A stretch of 64,000 nucleotides of DNA from Uloborus plumipes (lineage: Eukaryota; Arthropoda; Arachnida; Araneae; Uloboridae), in assembly GCA_038373865.1 (NCBI GenBank), contig JAXGGA010005527.1, positions 1 to 64,000 on the forward strand. Reading direction: 5' to 3'. Positions 49,018 through 60,665 of the stretch are shown here, piece by piece; position 1 is the stretch's first letter, and each line of letters begins with the position of its first letter. A program made the position numbers and the translations under genes. The notes beneath the pieces are model-generated. The model did no database searches, had not been told where the DNA came from, and saw only the letters and a program-made list of their open reading frames with translations.

Positions 49018-49245
49018 AACGTTGTAGCACCAGCGGCACCTCCTGAGTTGTGCCACTTGACTCCCTATGACACCTTTGAAGGTGCCATTAGGCTATAGGC
49101 CACATAGGCCCTAGGGGCCTATGTGGCAACCATGGGGTGCCCTAAGGCACCCATAGGGTTCCACATGGAGTCAAATGGCATCTTCAAGGGTGCCATAGGG
49201 AGTCAAGTGGCACCTGTCAGGAAGTGCCGCTGGTGCTACAACGTT
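49018..49245. mobile_element. 228-bp foldback element
   Basis: 'aacgttgtagcaccagcggc' at the left is repeated in inverse at the right, and pairing continues almost to the centre ('gccacttgactccctatg', 'gccatt'). A tight inner palindrome 'gccacataggccctagggg' then 'cctatgtggc' lies at 49,099-49,127. GC-richer than its surroundings. No coding capacity. Confidence 0.8.
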
Positions 49246-49246
49246 G

Positions 49247-49607
49247 GGGTCGTGGTAGCCCGATCGGTAAGGCGTCGGACTCGTGACCGGAGGGACCCGG
49301 GTTCGATCCCAGCAGATCAAAGATCCCTCGTCTTGATTAATGGTGGCTGGGGGACGTTAAAAATGCCGTGGTTACAAAAATCTTCTAAGTGAAACGATAC
49401 CTCTGGGGTGATGGGCCAAGGGTTTGCTCGACCCTTAGTTCTGGTTCAAAAAAAGAACAGAGCGCTCTTCAGGGCCCTATCCCGGTTAAAGCACGAGTTG
49501 TGGTAGATACGGGGGACCCTGGAGTGTGTGAAGTGTGAAGGTGTGATAACATGTGATGCATTACACGATGTTTGACTTCACTACTATTCAGGAACAGAAA
49601 AGAATTT
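49247..49607 (+). mobile_element. tRNA-derived SINE
   Basis: The first 75 bp contain a box A-like word (tggtagcccgatcgg, 49,253-49,267) and a perfect box B (ggttcgatccc, 49,300-49,310), spaced as in a tRNA. The anticodon stem pairs poorly and no CCA-type acceptor closes the structure, so a functional tRNA is unlikely. A roughly 290-bp unrelated body follows, as in SINEs. It stops at the copia copy B target duplication. Confidence 0.65.
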
Positions 49608-49612
49608 GTACG

Positions 49613-49804
49613 TGTTGAATATAATTCTGAAGTTATGTTGTATGGCAACACTATGTTAGATGTTTTTGTGAAATCGTTTGGCATCACTTATGAGATATCA
49701 CTTTTGGAATTTGTGTTGTATTTGTTGCGTGCTTTTTGTATCTGTGTATTCTGTTTGTATCATCCACTCATCTCATGCAATAAAATGTTTAATTAAACTC
49801 AATA
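49613..49804 (+). repeat. 5' LTR of copia copy B
   Basis: 192 bp, starts TGTTGAATAT and ends ACTCAATA, preceded by the target duplication. Confidence 0.95.
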
Positions 49805-49819
49805 GGTTATGTTCCCAGC
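49805..49819 (+). promoter_or_regulatory. primer-binding site of copia copy B
   Basis: ggttatgttcccagc, identical to that of copy A. It resembles the complement of an internal part of initiator tRNA-Met with two mismatches. Confidence 0.65.
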
Positions 49820-50062
49820 TGCTCTGTAAAGTAAAAATAAAAAATGAAGTAAAAGAAAACGAAAGCGCATTCGTTTCGCCTAAAAAAGTAAAACTCTGAG
49901 TTCGTGATTTCGATACGAGTGAAAACGAAAATGCTGAGTTGGAATAAAAATGACGTATGAGGTGAGTGGAACATTCTAAAATACGAATTTGAGTTCAGTT
50001 ATAAGGAACTGTTAGTTGGTTATCTGTATTTTGAAATTAATGTGCGTGTCGTAAAAACGAAT

Positions 50063-53000
50063 ATGGATATCAGTAAAAACGAAATCGAAGAGACAGTAAT
50101 ATTAAAAGATGCGCAGTCTTTTGAATTGTGGAAATTTCAAGTTGATATTATCTTAAAAGCTAAAGAACTGTATGAAATTGTTTGTAAAGAAGAAACTAAG
50201 GAAGATAAAGGTTTCGTAAATAAAGATGCAAAAGCACAAAGTTTGATAGTAAGAACTGATAAAAGGTTGCTAGTACATTTAATTTCCTGCAAAACTGCAA
50301 AAGAAATGTATGATAAATTGAAGGCCATGTTTTCTCAAGAAAATGAAAATTTAAAGAATAATCTAATGCAAGATTTCTTCAATTTTAAGTTTAGTAAACA
50401 AGTTTCTGTAAATGAAAATATCGCATCTATCGAAAATTTACGTTTCAAATTGAATAATTTGAACTTTAATATCACGGAAGAAATGCTAATTAGTAAAGTG
50501 TTAAATATTTTGCCATCAGAATATCGGCACTTTGTTTCTGCATGGGAATCCACCGCTAAAACTGACAGAACTTTGAACAATCTTATTAGTAGATTAACTT
50601 CTGAAGAAAATAGAACAAGTCAACAAAATGAAATTCCTGGAAATGTGTCATTTCTTGCAAATAAAAGTAAAATTATTTGTTTTTCATGTAAGAAAGCCGG
50701 TCACAAGGCTTTTGAGTGCTCCAGAAATAAAAACAAAACTTCAGTCAAGAATTGTTTCAAATGCAACAGTGATCAGCATTTGGCAAAAGATTGTCAAGGA
50801 AAATTGTTCTGCAAAATTTGTAAGAAAAATAATCATGTTGAGAAAGATTGTTTTTTTCAGAAACAAAAAATCAAATGAGGAAAAAGCAAATAAATTGTCA
50901 TTTTATGCTGATAGCAGAAATGAAAATGAAGCGAAACTTACTTTTGTTGTGGACAGTGGAGCATCGAGTCATATGGTTAATGATAATTCTATTTTAAAAG
51001 AAGTAAAGAAGTGTAAAATTGATATTGGTATTGCAGATAAAAATAACAAAATGGAGTCCATTGGTATTAGCAGTATTGAAAGTAAAAATTGCTCTTTGGA
51101 AAATGTTCTACTTGTACCTGAGCTGTCGAAAAATTTGTTGTCAGTTAGTGCTATCACAGATAAAGGGGGAAAAGTTATCTTTGATTCTGATGTTGTAAAA
51201 ATTTCGAAAAATGGATCTACAATTCTAGAGGGGCATAAAAACAAAAGTGGGCTTTATGAAGTTACAGTAATCGAAAGCAACGAAGAAAACATATTTCTTG
51301 CAGAGGATAAAATTTTTGAATGGCACCGAAAAATGGGTCACATTGGAATTGATAATTTAAGAAAATTAACAAGAATAAGTAATGGTATTGATATTGAAGA
51401 TAGGGAATGTAAATTAGAAAAAACATGTGAAGTATGTGTAAAAGCCAAGCAAGTAAGACAACCATTTTCAAGTGTTCGAAGAAGAGCTGATCGCGTGTTG
51501 GAAATTGTACACACTGACATATGCGGGATAATAGATCCTGAAACATGGGATGGAAACAAGTATTTTATTACCTTTTTAGATGATTATACCCATTTTTGCA
51601 TGGTAAAGTTGTTAAAAAACGAATTTGAAGTATCTGATCTTGTGCAGGAATACATCTGTCAAGTAGAAGCCTTGCACAACACTAAAGTCGCTACATTGAG
51701 ATGTGACAATGGAGGAGAATATTTAAATGGACATCTACAAAATTGGCTGAAGAAAAGGGGAATAACAGTGGATGCAACTGTGCCATACTCACCACAGTTA
51801 AATGGAAAAGCCGAAAGGCTCAATCGTAGCCTCATGGATAAAGCTCGTGCCCTTATCTTTGACTCTACTCTTGACAAGTCAATGTGGGGAGAGGCTATCT
51901 ATACTGCAGCCTACTTGTTGAATAGACAGCCTTCATCAACTACCGAAAGAACACCTGCAGAATTATGGACAAACCGTGTTCCTAATTTAAGTAATATTGA
52001 AATTTTTGGTACCAAGGCTTATGCCAAGAAACTTCATTATTTGAAAAAGCTGGATGAAAGAAGTAAAGCTTATTTGTTTGTTGGATATGCTCAAAATGGT
52101 TACAGATTGTGGGATCCTGAAAACAGGAAAATAATAATTGCAAGAGATGTTATATTTGAGAAAATAAAAGTGAAAAGTGATGAAGAAAATAAAAACAAAG
52201 AGAAGACTACTGCAATTGAAGTAGGTATCCAGGCTATGGACATGGAAGTTGAAACTTGTGAAGAAAACAACAGCAGAGAAATTAGTGAAGGAAAAGACAA
52301 TGAACATAAAGAACCAGAAAATGAAGATAAAGATCCAGAAAATGAAGACAAAGATCAAGAAAATGAAGAAATTTCTGTTAAAACAAGATCAGGACGTTGC
52401 GTAAGAAAACCACAATATTTGGAATCATATGAATTATATTCAGCATATTGTTTATTGACAAGTAAAGAAGATCCTCAGTCCTTTGATGAAGCTATACAGC
52501 AAAATGATTGGAAGATGGCTGTAGAAAAGGAATTAAGTTCTCTCAGAAAACTTGAAACATGGACAGAAGTTGACTTACCACCAGAAAAAAAGGCCATAAG
52601 TACTAGATGGGTTTTTAGAACCAAGGAAGATGGATCGAAGAAGGCTAGACTTGTTGCAAGAGGATTTGAAGTTGAAAATGACTCTTTGAATGTATATGTA
52701 TGCACCCGTAGCAAGAATGTCTACAATAAGAATGTTCTTGGCGCAATCAATTGAAGAAAATTGGAAAGTAACTCAAATTGACATCCCAACTGCTTTTCTT
52801 AATGGTGATGTTGAGTCAGAAATTTATATTGTACCCCCAAAAGGAGTTCATGTGAAGAAAAATAAGGTTTTGAAATTAAAAAGGTCACTTTATGGTTTGA
52901 AAGAATCTCCCAAATTGTGGAACAATAAGTTAAATCAAGTTCTAACTGAAAATGGATTTAGTAGATCATTGCGTGATTTCTGTCTTTATCATTCAAGAAA

Positions 53001-53949
53001 AATTTGGATTATTGTATTTGTAGATGATATACTTATATCTGGTGAAGACGAAGAAGTAGAAAAGGTCTTAAAACTACTGAAAGAAAATTTCAATGCAAAC
53101 ATCTTTGGAGAAATTTCGAATTTCCTAGGTATGAAAATTTCAAGAACTGAAAATAGCATGATAATTCAACAGAGCCATGTGATTCAGAAAATTGTTAAAG
53201 TTTTTAATATGGAAGATTGTAAAAGTGTAAAAACCCCTATGGAACCTGGCTTCAAAATTGATACTTCGTTGCCGGTGATTGATGTACCATATAGAAAATT
53301 GATAGGAAGTTTGATGTATTTAGCTACAACTACGAGGCCCGATTTGACATTTTCCGTATCATACCTAAGCAGAGTACTTGACAAGCCTACAACTCAAACC
53401 TGGCAAGCAGCTAAAAGAATTGTGAAGTATTTGAAAGGAACTCAAGAAATTGGTCTTCACTATACAAGAAGCGTGAAAGAAGATAAGAATTTAATTTGCT
53501 ACTCTGATGCCGACTGGGCAAGCCAAGCTGATAGAAAAAGTGTGAGTGGCTGCACTGTGCTGTACTGTGGCAATATCATTTCGTGGTCTTCAAGAAAGCA
53601 GAACTGTGTGGCATTGTCATCAGCTGAATCCGAATATATTGCTGCTGCATCTTCAGCTCAAGAACTGATTTATTTAAAGGGGATATTAAATGACTTTAAT
53701 GTCAATAATTTAGTTCCTATTTTGTATATAGATAATATGAGTGCTGTAGCAATGGTAAGCAGTTACGAAAACTCAAAAAGAAGTAAACATATTGATATAC
53801 GTAATCATTTTATAAAGGATTTAATTTTTAAGAAAGAAATTATTGTTAAGCATGTAAGTTCAGAAAATAATCTGGCTGATTTTTTTACAAAACCATTGGG
53901 TAGCATTAAGTTTAATAATTTAAGAAATTTATGTATGTTTAAAAATTAA
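50063..53949 (+). pseudogene. copia Gag-Pol of copy B, broken by two 1-nt insertions
   Basis: Same domain order as copy A. The frame breaks first at a T-run (seven T at 50,851-50,857 against six in copy A), right after the third zinc knuckle. It breaks again near 52,694 ('tgtatatgta' against 'tgtaatgta' in copy A), just before the reverse transcriptase core. A whole codon is also missing (one Val near 50,259). The three open parts are Gag (to 50,878), protease to early reverse transcriptase, and reverse transcriptase to RNase H (to 53,949). Catalytic motifs DSG, HHCC, D,D35E, FVDD and the RNase H acids are all still present. Since both breaks are single-base, consensus errors are possible. 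Confidence 0.85.
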
Positions 53950-54054
53950 GTTTTCTCTGCATAATTGGGTAAAATTTTTATATTGCTTCAAAATTAATTT
54001 TGCTTTAAAATTTGTCGATTTATCATTTCTTTAAAAAAGGAGAAACTTAAAATC

Positions 54055-54063
54055 GAGGGGGGG
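54055..54063 (+). promoter_or_regulatory. polypurine tract of copia copy B
   Basis: GAGGGGGGG immediately before the 3' LTR. Confidence 0.8.
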
Positions 54064-54255
54064 TGTTGAATATAATTCTGAAGTTATGTTGTATGGCAAC
54101 ACTATATTAGATGTTTTTGTGAAATCGTTTGGCATCACTTATGAGATATCACTTTTGGAATTTGTGTTGTATTTGTTGCGTGCTTTTTGTATCTGTGTAT
54201 TCTGTTTGTATCATCCACTCATCTCATGCAATAAAATGTTTAATTAAACTCAATA
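54064..54255 (+). repeat. 3' LTR of copia copy B
   Basis: 192 bp, one visible difference from the 5' LTR, followed by GTACG. Confidence 0.95.
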
Positions 54256-54260
54256 GTACG

Positions 54261-55260
54261 TACATATTCATCTTTCACTTCTCTAAAAGTACAGTGTAGA
54301 CAAGTTGGCGGGCACTTACTCACGAAAAAAACACCAATTAAGTGATAGCTATTTTTAACTTTTCATTTAATACAAGCTTGACATACTGAAACAAGCCGTG
54401 CATTTTGACTTCCTAATAAAAACAAACTTTTTTTTGACTTTCTCTTTGTCTCTATCCCTCCCTTATCACACGAATGCCTGCCGCCGAGAATAAAGAATAG
54501 CAAAACAAATTGTATTTTCGATAGCAGAGAACTTACGTATTAGCATCACGGAGTTTCTCGAAATCAATGGAGGAAAACAAACCGAAATTAAATACTATCA
54601 CGTAGCAGTGCAGAATGCGGCATTTGTAATTAGGGAGAGCAATCGAATTCCGGAAACAATATTAATAAAGTTGATGCGATAGTGACCGTCCGAACGTGGT
54701 GGATGAGGGTGCATGTTGTTGTACATACCAAAATTGTGGAGGACATGCTGTCCCGGAGAGCTGGTTGGTGGATGTCAGAGGGGTTTCTGTGTTCTGACGT
54801 TAATGAATGAATGTCTGAAAAGTAGGATAAAATTTTGAGGGATGTAATCTACTGGAATCTTGTTTCTGACATTGTTTCGAAATTCATATTTCAGAAACAA
54901 TTTTCCGTTAGGCATTTTTTAAGGGATACTGCTGACCCTTATGCAATGTAAATACCATGTTTTTCCCACATGGAAAAAACTGATTATTAAAAACATAAAT
55001 TCAAAACAACCTTTAAAAATGTAGATACTGTCTGTCCATGAAGGCTGCGCCTAGCACTCGTGAACAGTTCTACTTTAAAAAAGAGTAGAAGGGTTGTGGG
55101 GGATAACTTTCCAAAGTTTTCAATTTAAAACTTGTGATATCCTATTGACATATTAAATTAAACTATGTATTTGAAATTAACATCGTTCCACGTAGTTTGA
55201 TACGGGTCAAAATGATTTTTATTATTCTTCCCCTTATTGTTATCTTCCCTAACAACCCTA
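54261..55260. other. unique-looking non-coding stretch
   Basis: No repeat or gene recognised. Base composition is less extreme than in the TE-rich parts. Confidence 0.4.
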
Positions 55261-55264
55261 TTTT

Positions 55265-55390
55265 AGTAAGATCAGAGAAGACCTGACGCATGCGTAGATG
55301 CGCGGAAAGTTTTACCTACGAAGAAAACAGTAACCTTTTGTTGCAGCCTGAAGAAGTTTTCTCACTCTCTGCGGTAGTTAACAACACACG
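55265..55390 (+). other. possible non-coding first exon with strong splice donor
   Basis: A CpG-richer patch with 'gacgcatgcgtagatgcgcg' (55,283-55,302, similar to the NRF1-type word GCGCATGCGC) is followed by about 90 bp ending 'acacacg' and then GTAAGTAAG (55,391-55,399), a near-perfect 5' splice site. There is no obvious coding frame, so it would be 5' UTR. The start is a guess. Supported only by motif and composition. Confidence 0.25.
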
Positions 55391-55399
55391 GTAAGTAAG

Positions 55400-56019
55400 A
55401 AAACATGATTCCAGCGTGTCGATGAGTTAAATCATATCATATTAAAAAAATTAAATGAAGCACTAGAAATCTTCCTAAAAATTGTAACTTTCACTATATT
55501 TGCCATTTTCTTAGTCAGTACAACCTTTCATCCAACGTTGATTTTGTCCTCAGGGTTTATCCTCACTTGACATTTTTATGTATTTAAATTTTCTCTACTT
55601 ACTCAACCTGAAATTCAAATTTTTTGTCACTTTCAAGAGTACAATTTCAGATTAATGTTACTACTTTTTCATTAGTGTTTACTGTATTCAGATTTTTTTT
55701 TTTTTTTTCGAGAAATGTAAACAAAGAAGTTTTGGTGCACAACACTAAAGTGGGTGTGACTTAAAGTCCTCCCAACTGAGGCATGTTTCTATTCGGTGTG
55801 CATATTTGTAAAATGGAGAAGGAAACTTTGGTTCAACCGTTCAGCCATGAATGCTAGTATTTAGTAAACAAATTCAAAGCGTGTGCATTTGAATATCTTT
55901 TTTGCTTTTTAAATTTAGAACTATCATATGGAAAGACTTAACGTTTCCAATTTTTTACTGTAATTACGCACACAGTGAGAAAAAGAGATTGTTATATTTT
56001 GTTTTATTGTTATACTAGC
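55400..56019. other. AT-rich stretch, no gene seen
   Basis: T-run at 55,692-55,709; nothing else recognisable. Confidence 0.4.
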
Positions 56020-56871
56020 AGTACCCGCACGGCGATGCCCGTGCAAAAAATGTAAAGAAATTCAACTGAATAAATTTAAATTCACTCCACCCTCTTAAGT
56101 AAAACTATTATATTCTTTAATTCAAATGTGCACCACGACCTTTTAAAATATATTGATGACACTTTTAATGCCATTTCAGTTTGTAGTGTTCAATGCGAGG
56201 ATTATTTTAGTTTTAAAGACTTTTTTCTTCTTTTCGTGTGTGTGTGACGAACTTATTTACTTTTAGCGAAATTTTTACGTTTCAATGGAACTTATGACAC
56301 AGCTGTATAGTAGGGTGTATCGATAAAAACTTTTTTTCGAAATTCAATTTACTAAGTTGATAAAAAGTTGCCCCTACCTACCCACATATTCCACAAAAAA
56401 TTTCAGTCTAATCAGAAATTGTTTAGGTGTTCCGCACGAGGCCTGAAGTTTGAGAATTTCTTCAAAAATATGATTTTTTTTTCTAATTTTTTTAAAAATT
56501 AAAAATAAATGTTAAAAATAATTCAAGTTGAAAAATGTACACCGCAAAGTCGGAGGATAAAATTGGGTTTAAAAAAAGTATATTAAACAACATTTAAATC
56601 TTCCACATTTATTCTAAACTGACGTAATTTTCACCAAAACTAGCATTTTACAAGACCCTGCGGCTTGGTTAGAAACTTGTTTATGAATGTGGAATCTAAC
56701 TGAATTAATACTTGAAACTAGTATTCATCTATGATTTATGTGAAGTAAAAAGTAAAATAATATAAACTATAAACAAAATCTAAGCCCCTCGTCACACAGT
56801 GCCCGCGTTCTATCGGGGCCCCCGTGATGGTAAACGAAATAGAGCTTCGCTAGCATAGCTGCTTTAGGATT

Positions 56872-57430
56872 GCAGAAGAACATATATTTTTGGTTGAGGA
56901 AACAGACTCTAAATATTTCGGACATGGTGCTCCAGTAAATGGCCCAGGAAAAGAAATTGTAGCTTCAGTTTCACGATTTATGGAGAAAAAAAAGTTCTAT
57001 TGATAATGAACATAAAAGCTATCGGTTGTGATGGCACATCCGTTAACACTGGAAAATCAAATGATGTTATTCGACTTCCAGAAAAGTCTTTAGAACCCTC
57101 ACTACAAGCCGTGGTATGTTTTCTTCATTTAGTGCATTACCCCTTAGAAAGTTAACGGTGGCTCTTGATAGACCGACTACTGGACAAAATTCTTTTAGTT
57201 GACCCTATTGGAGCATTCTAACAATACTGCTAAGATTTACCAGTCATGAACTTTAGAAGTTGATGTCAAAGAATTGAGTCAAAAACACTTATGGGATGTG
57301 TCAAAAGCTGTAATGTCTGGCAAATGTTTTCAAAATTTAGCATAAAGGAACCCTGCAAGCTTTTCCCATGCAAGATGGCTCACGATGGCAAAGTTTTGAG
57401 GCTATACGTCGCAATTAGTGATCCAAGTTC
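56872..57430 (+). pseudogene. relic of an uncharacterised TE-associated protein (left arm)
   Basis: An open piece begins near 56,872 and stops after about 43 codons. A frame shift then gives a second piece with IGCDGTSVNTG (about 57,022-57,054) and CFLHLVHYPLRKL-like residues. A third has RNPASFSHARWLT (about 57,347-57,385). I recognise the combination 'GCDGT-VNTG' and 'HSRWLTTANR' from uncharacterised, highly repeated arthropod and cnidarian proteins of unknown function. Several stops and frameshifts make it dead. Assignment is from memory. Confidence 0.6.
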
Positions 57431-57511
57431 ATAGTTAAATAAACTAGCAGAATTTGTAATAAAGGTTTATGCTCTCTGCTTTTACACAATCGAATCTCAG
57501 CATAAAATTAT

Positions 57512-58139
57512 TTAGGCATCTAAGCATTTTTTAAGATCATATTGCAGCAGGGATACAAATCTCCAAAATGTTATCCATTCCACATTGTATCGAAGCAATC
57601 TTGCATGGGAAAAGCTTACAGGGTTCCTTTCTGCTAAATTTTCAGAACATTTGCCAGACATTACAGCTTTTGACACATCCCATAAGTGTTTTTGACTCAA
57701 TTCTTTGACATCAACTTCTGGTAAAACGCGTTCTATTTTCTTAAAGTTCATGACTGGTAGATCTTAGCAGTATTGTTAGAATTCTCCAATAGGGTCAACT
57801 AAAAGAATTTTGTCCAGTAGTCGGTCTATCAAGACCCACCGTTAACTTTCTAAGGGGTAATGCACTAAATGAAGAAAACATACCACGGCTTGTAGTGAGG
57901 GTTCTAAAGACTTTTCTGGAAGTTGAATAACATCATTTGATTTTCCAGTGTTAACGGATGTGCCATCACAACCGATAGCTTTTATGTTCATTATTAATAG
58001 AACTTTTTTTTCTCCATAAATCGTGAAACTGAAGCTACAATTTCTTTTCCTGGGCCATTTACTGGAGCACCATGTCCGAAATATTTAGAGTCTGTTTCCT
58101 CAACCAAAAATATATGTTCTTCTGCAATCCTAAAGCAGC
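57512..58139 (-). pseudogene. relic of the same protein (right arm)
   Basis: Inverse copy of the left-arm relic. An open 79-codon part (57,512-57,751) keeps the ERNPVSFSHAR segment and about 30 bp lost from the left arm. The upstream parts (GCDGT-VNTG, EEHIFLVEETD) lie at about 57,890-58,135 in other frames. Divergence between arms starts just after the HAR residues, at the loop. Confidence 0.6.
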
Positions 58140-58691
58140 TATGCTAGCGAAGCTCTATTTCGTTTACCATCACGGGGGCCGCGATAGAACGCGGGCACTG
58201 TGTGACGAGGGGCTTAGATTTTGTTTATAGTTTATATTATTTTACTTTTTACTTCACATAAATCATAGATGAATACTAGTTTCAAGTATTAATTCAGTTA
58301 GATTCCACATTCATAAACAAGTTTCTAACCAAGCCGCAGGGTCTTGTAAAATGCTAGTTTTGGTGAAAATTACGTCAGTTTAGAATAAATGTGGAAGATT
58401 TAAATGTTGTTTAATATACTTTTTTTCAAACCCAATTTTGTCCTCCGACTTTGCGGTGTACATTTTTCAACTTGAATTATTTTTAACATTTATTCTTAAT
58501 TTTTAAAAAAATTAGAAAAAAAATCAAATTTTTGAAGAAATTCTCAAACTTCAGGCCTCGTGCGGAACACCTAAACAATTTCTGATTAGACTGAAATTTT
58601 TTGTGGAGTATGTGGGTAGGTAGGGGCAACTTTTTATCAACTTAGTAAATTGAATTTCGAAAAAAAGTTTTTTTCGATACACCCTACTGTA

Positions 58692-59335
58692 TAGTAGGGT
58701 GGGGCGAAAAATAAAAAGTTTTTCAGATCAACTTCTAATAGTTGCCAAAAGTTGTCTTTGGTGATAGTTAGCTTTTGTGCAAAATTTGAGAAAAATCGGT
58801 TAATATCTTCAGGGGGCGCTGCGATCGCAAAGTTTTACCATAGCTTTGATATGGATTTTATGGTTAAAATATCAAAAAGAATGCCTTTAGCTAGTCTCTT
58901 TGCGTTTTTTTTTTACTCAAAAGATGTTTTCATGCATTAAAAGCATATGAAATGACTCACAAACATTATTTTATATGATACATTTATATTTAAAAAAATC
59001 ACTTTTTTTCACGTTTTTGTTTCTTGTTAAATGCTTGAAATGTAAATATATCATATAAAATAATTTTTTGTTAGTTATTTCATATGCTTTGAACGCATGA
59101 ATATAGCTTATGAGTAAAAAAATGCAATGAGATTAGCTAACGGCATTGTTTTTCATATTTTAACCATAAAATCCCTATAAAAGCTACGGTAAAACTTTGC
59201 GATCGCAGCGCCCCCTGAAGATATTTCCCGATTTTTCTCAAATTTTGCACAAAAGCTAACTATCACCAAAGACAACTTTTGGCAACTATTAGAAGTTGAT
59301 CTGAAAAACTTTTTATTTTTCGCCCCACCCTACTG
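58692..59335. mobile_element. 644-bp TA-flanked palindromic MITE
   Basis: Starts tagtagggtggggcgaaaaa, ends with the inverse (tttttcgccccaccctactg), beside TA (58,690-58,691, shared with the previous element, and 59,336-59,337). Arms of about 300 bp pair nearly to the centre near 59,010, including 'ggggcgctgcgatcgcaaag' against its inverse. The 62-codon frame inside is not protein-like. Confidence 0.88.
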
Positions 59336-59589
59336 TATAGTGCTAAGATTTTCGAAAACTCTTAACGAACACAGCAATTTTGCCCTTGAAATTTAATACA
59401 ATTCACCGATTTAACCGTAAGTTCAATGTAAAATTGCTCTCCAAATCTAAATTTATTAACATAGGGAACCGATTGTATCAGGTAGATCAGCCACAACCAT
59501 TCTTCCATGATTTTAATGTGAACATTAAAAGGAAAGAAATATAATGTCTTTCGTACCATATCTTTGAAGTGATTACAATCTAACAGTGA

Positions 59590-59990
59590 CCCTCAAATAA
59601 TCAAGATTTCACTGGCCGGGAAGTTTGGAAAATTTCCCGATTGTTGCCAAAATTTACGACGCCAAATATACGAAAAATAACTGAATAGCGGTGTTACAGA
59701 AAATGTCAGAATGGAACAATTATTATTAAAAATTTAGTGATGCCGGCATTAAATACATGTTTTAAGCATGCAATAAAATACACTTTAGACTGCAAACAAC
59801 TACTGTTCCTTCCCAGACCGTTTTCTTTTTCTTTGATTTGGAGAAAGTAGTGTTTCACTGGCTGGGAGGTTTGGTAAATTTCCTGATTGTCGCCAAACTT
59901 TACTACGCCAAATGCGAAGAGGAACTGAATAGCCATCTCTAAATTTTTAACAATAATTCCATTGTGACATTTTCGGTAACACCGGATTTT
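59590..59990. repeat. direct and inverted local repeats
   Basis: 'cactggccgggaagtttgg' (59,611) recurs as 'cactggctgggaggtttgg' (59,855) with the following 80 bp. The block after the first ('gttacagaaaatgtcagaatgg') is the inverse of the block after the second. Confidence 0.6.
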
Positions 59991-60162
59991 GAGGAAGTCA
60001 ACTTAAGAAATTTTAATTCACTTTAACCTCCTCTGAAGAAAAATTATTATATCCTTTAGTTCAAATGCGCCTCACAACCTTTTAAATTCCACTTAAAGTC
60101 ATGTTAAAGTTTAAATCAATTCGCCAAATAAATATAAAAGACAGAAAGTTAAGTAAGTAACA

Positions 60163-60346
60163 GGAGATATTAATTAATCAAATTGAATAAATTTTCAAGG
60201 CTTAAATTTATACGCAAATTTAAACCACAAAGTAACTTCAGGGACAAAAGAGCAGCTGATCAGGAAAATGGCTCTAGTGTTTCTGTTCTGCGTACAGTTA
60301 GGCCTTGAAAATTGATTAAATTTGATTAATTAATATCTCCTGTCCT
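60163..60346. repeat. inverted repeat (hairpin)
   Basis: 'aggagatattaattaatcaa' at 60,165 is repeated in inverse ('ttgattaattaatatctcct') near 60,322-60,341; arms about 40 bp. Confidence 0.7.
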
Positions 60347-60665
60347 AATTAACGAACAGAAACGTGCTAAAACTTTTCTTTTTCAGAAAAAAAAACCCTT
60401 TCCAACGATATATAATGTTTTGGGGTGGGGGAAGGTTCCCCCCCCCTCAATTATGGCGGATACACCAAAAATGAGACTAATTAATTAATTTAAAAATAAC
60501 TAATTCGAAATTAAAAATTTGGGCTTCGAGGTGCACGAGGACGGGGTACGTTCGAATTTTTGAGCCAAGTTTCAGGTCCGTAGGTGCTGCGGGGGCTTCT
60601 GGCCAGCGGTTACAAACGTACAAACAGACAAACGAACACCGTCATCTTTATATATATAGATATTT

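Larger units (their letters stand above)
49613..54255 (+). mobile_element. Ty1/copia LTR retrotransposon, copy B, full length
   Basis: Complete 4,643-bp element with 192-bp LTRs and the 5-bp target duplication GTACG (49,608-49,612 and 54,256-54,260). The two LTRs differ at one position that I can see ('ctatgtta' against 'ctatatta'), so the insertion is young. Primer site, leader, gag-pol and polypurine tract are in place. Same family as copy A, only slightly different in protein sequence. Confidence 0.95.
56308..58689. mobile_element. TA-flanked palindromic element carrying a gene relic in both arms
   Basis: Left end '[c/t]agtagggtgtatcgataa', right end its inverse, each beside TA (56,306-56,307 and 58,690-58,691). 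Arms of about 1.07 kb pair along 56,308-57,377 and 57,608-58,689 with a roughly 230-bp loop; the left arm lacks about 30 bp present in the right near 57,253. It is thus a large foldback element, far longer than usual MITEs. Both arms encode the same degraded protein. Confidence 0.85.
56020..60665. mobile_element. composite dispersed repeat ('ctagcagtacccgc' to 'tatatatatagat')
   Basis: The left edge 'actagcagtacccgcacggc' and the right edge ending 'acgaacaccgtcatctttat' plus a TA run match a repeat style I associate with invertebrate genomes. 56,065-56,170 and 60,005-60,110 are related, so the two palindromic elements (56,308-59,335) may have split an older repeat. Family unknown. Confidence 0.4.

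Noticed and set aside
49247..49320. Functional tRNA gene
   Set aside because: Box A and box B are present, but the anticodon stem has mismatches, no proper acceptor stem is visible, and a SINE body follows.
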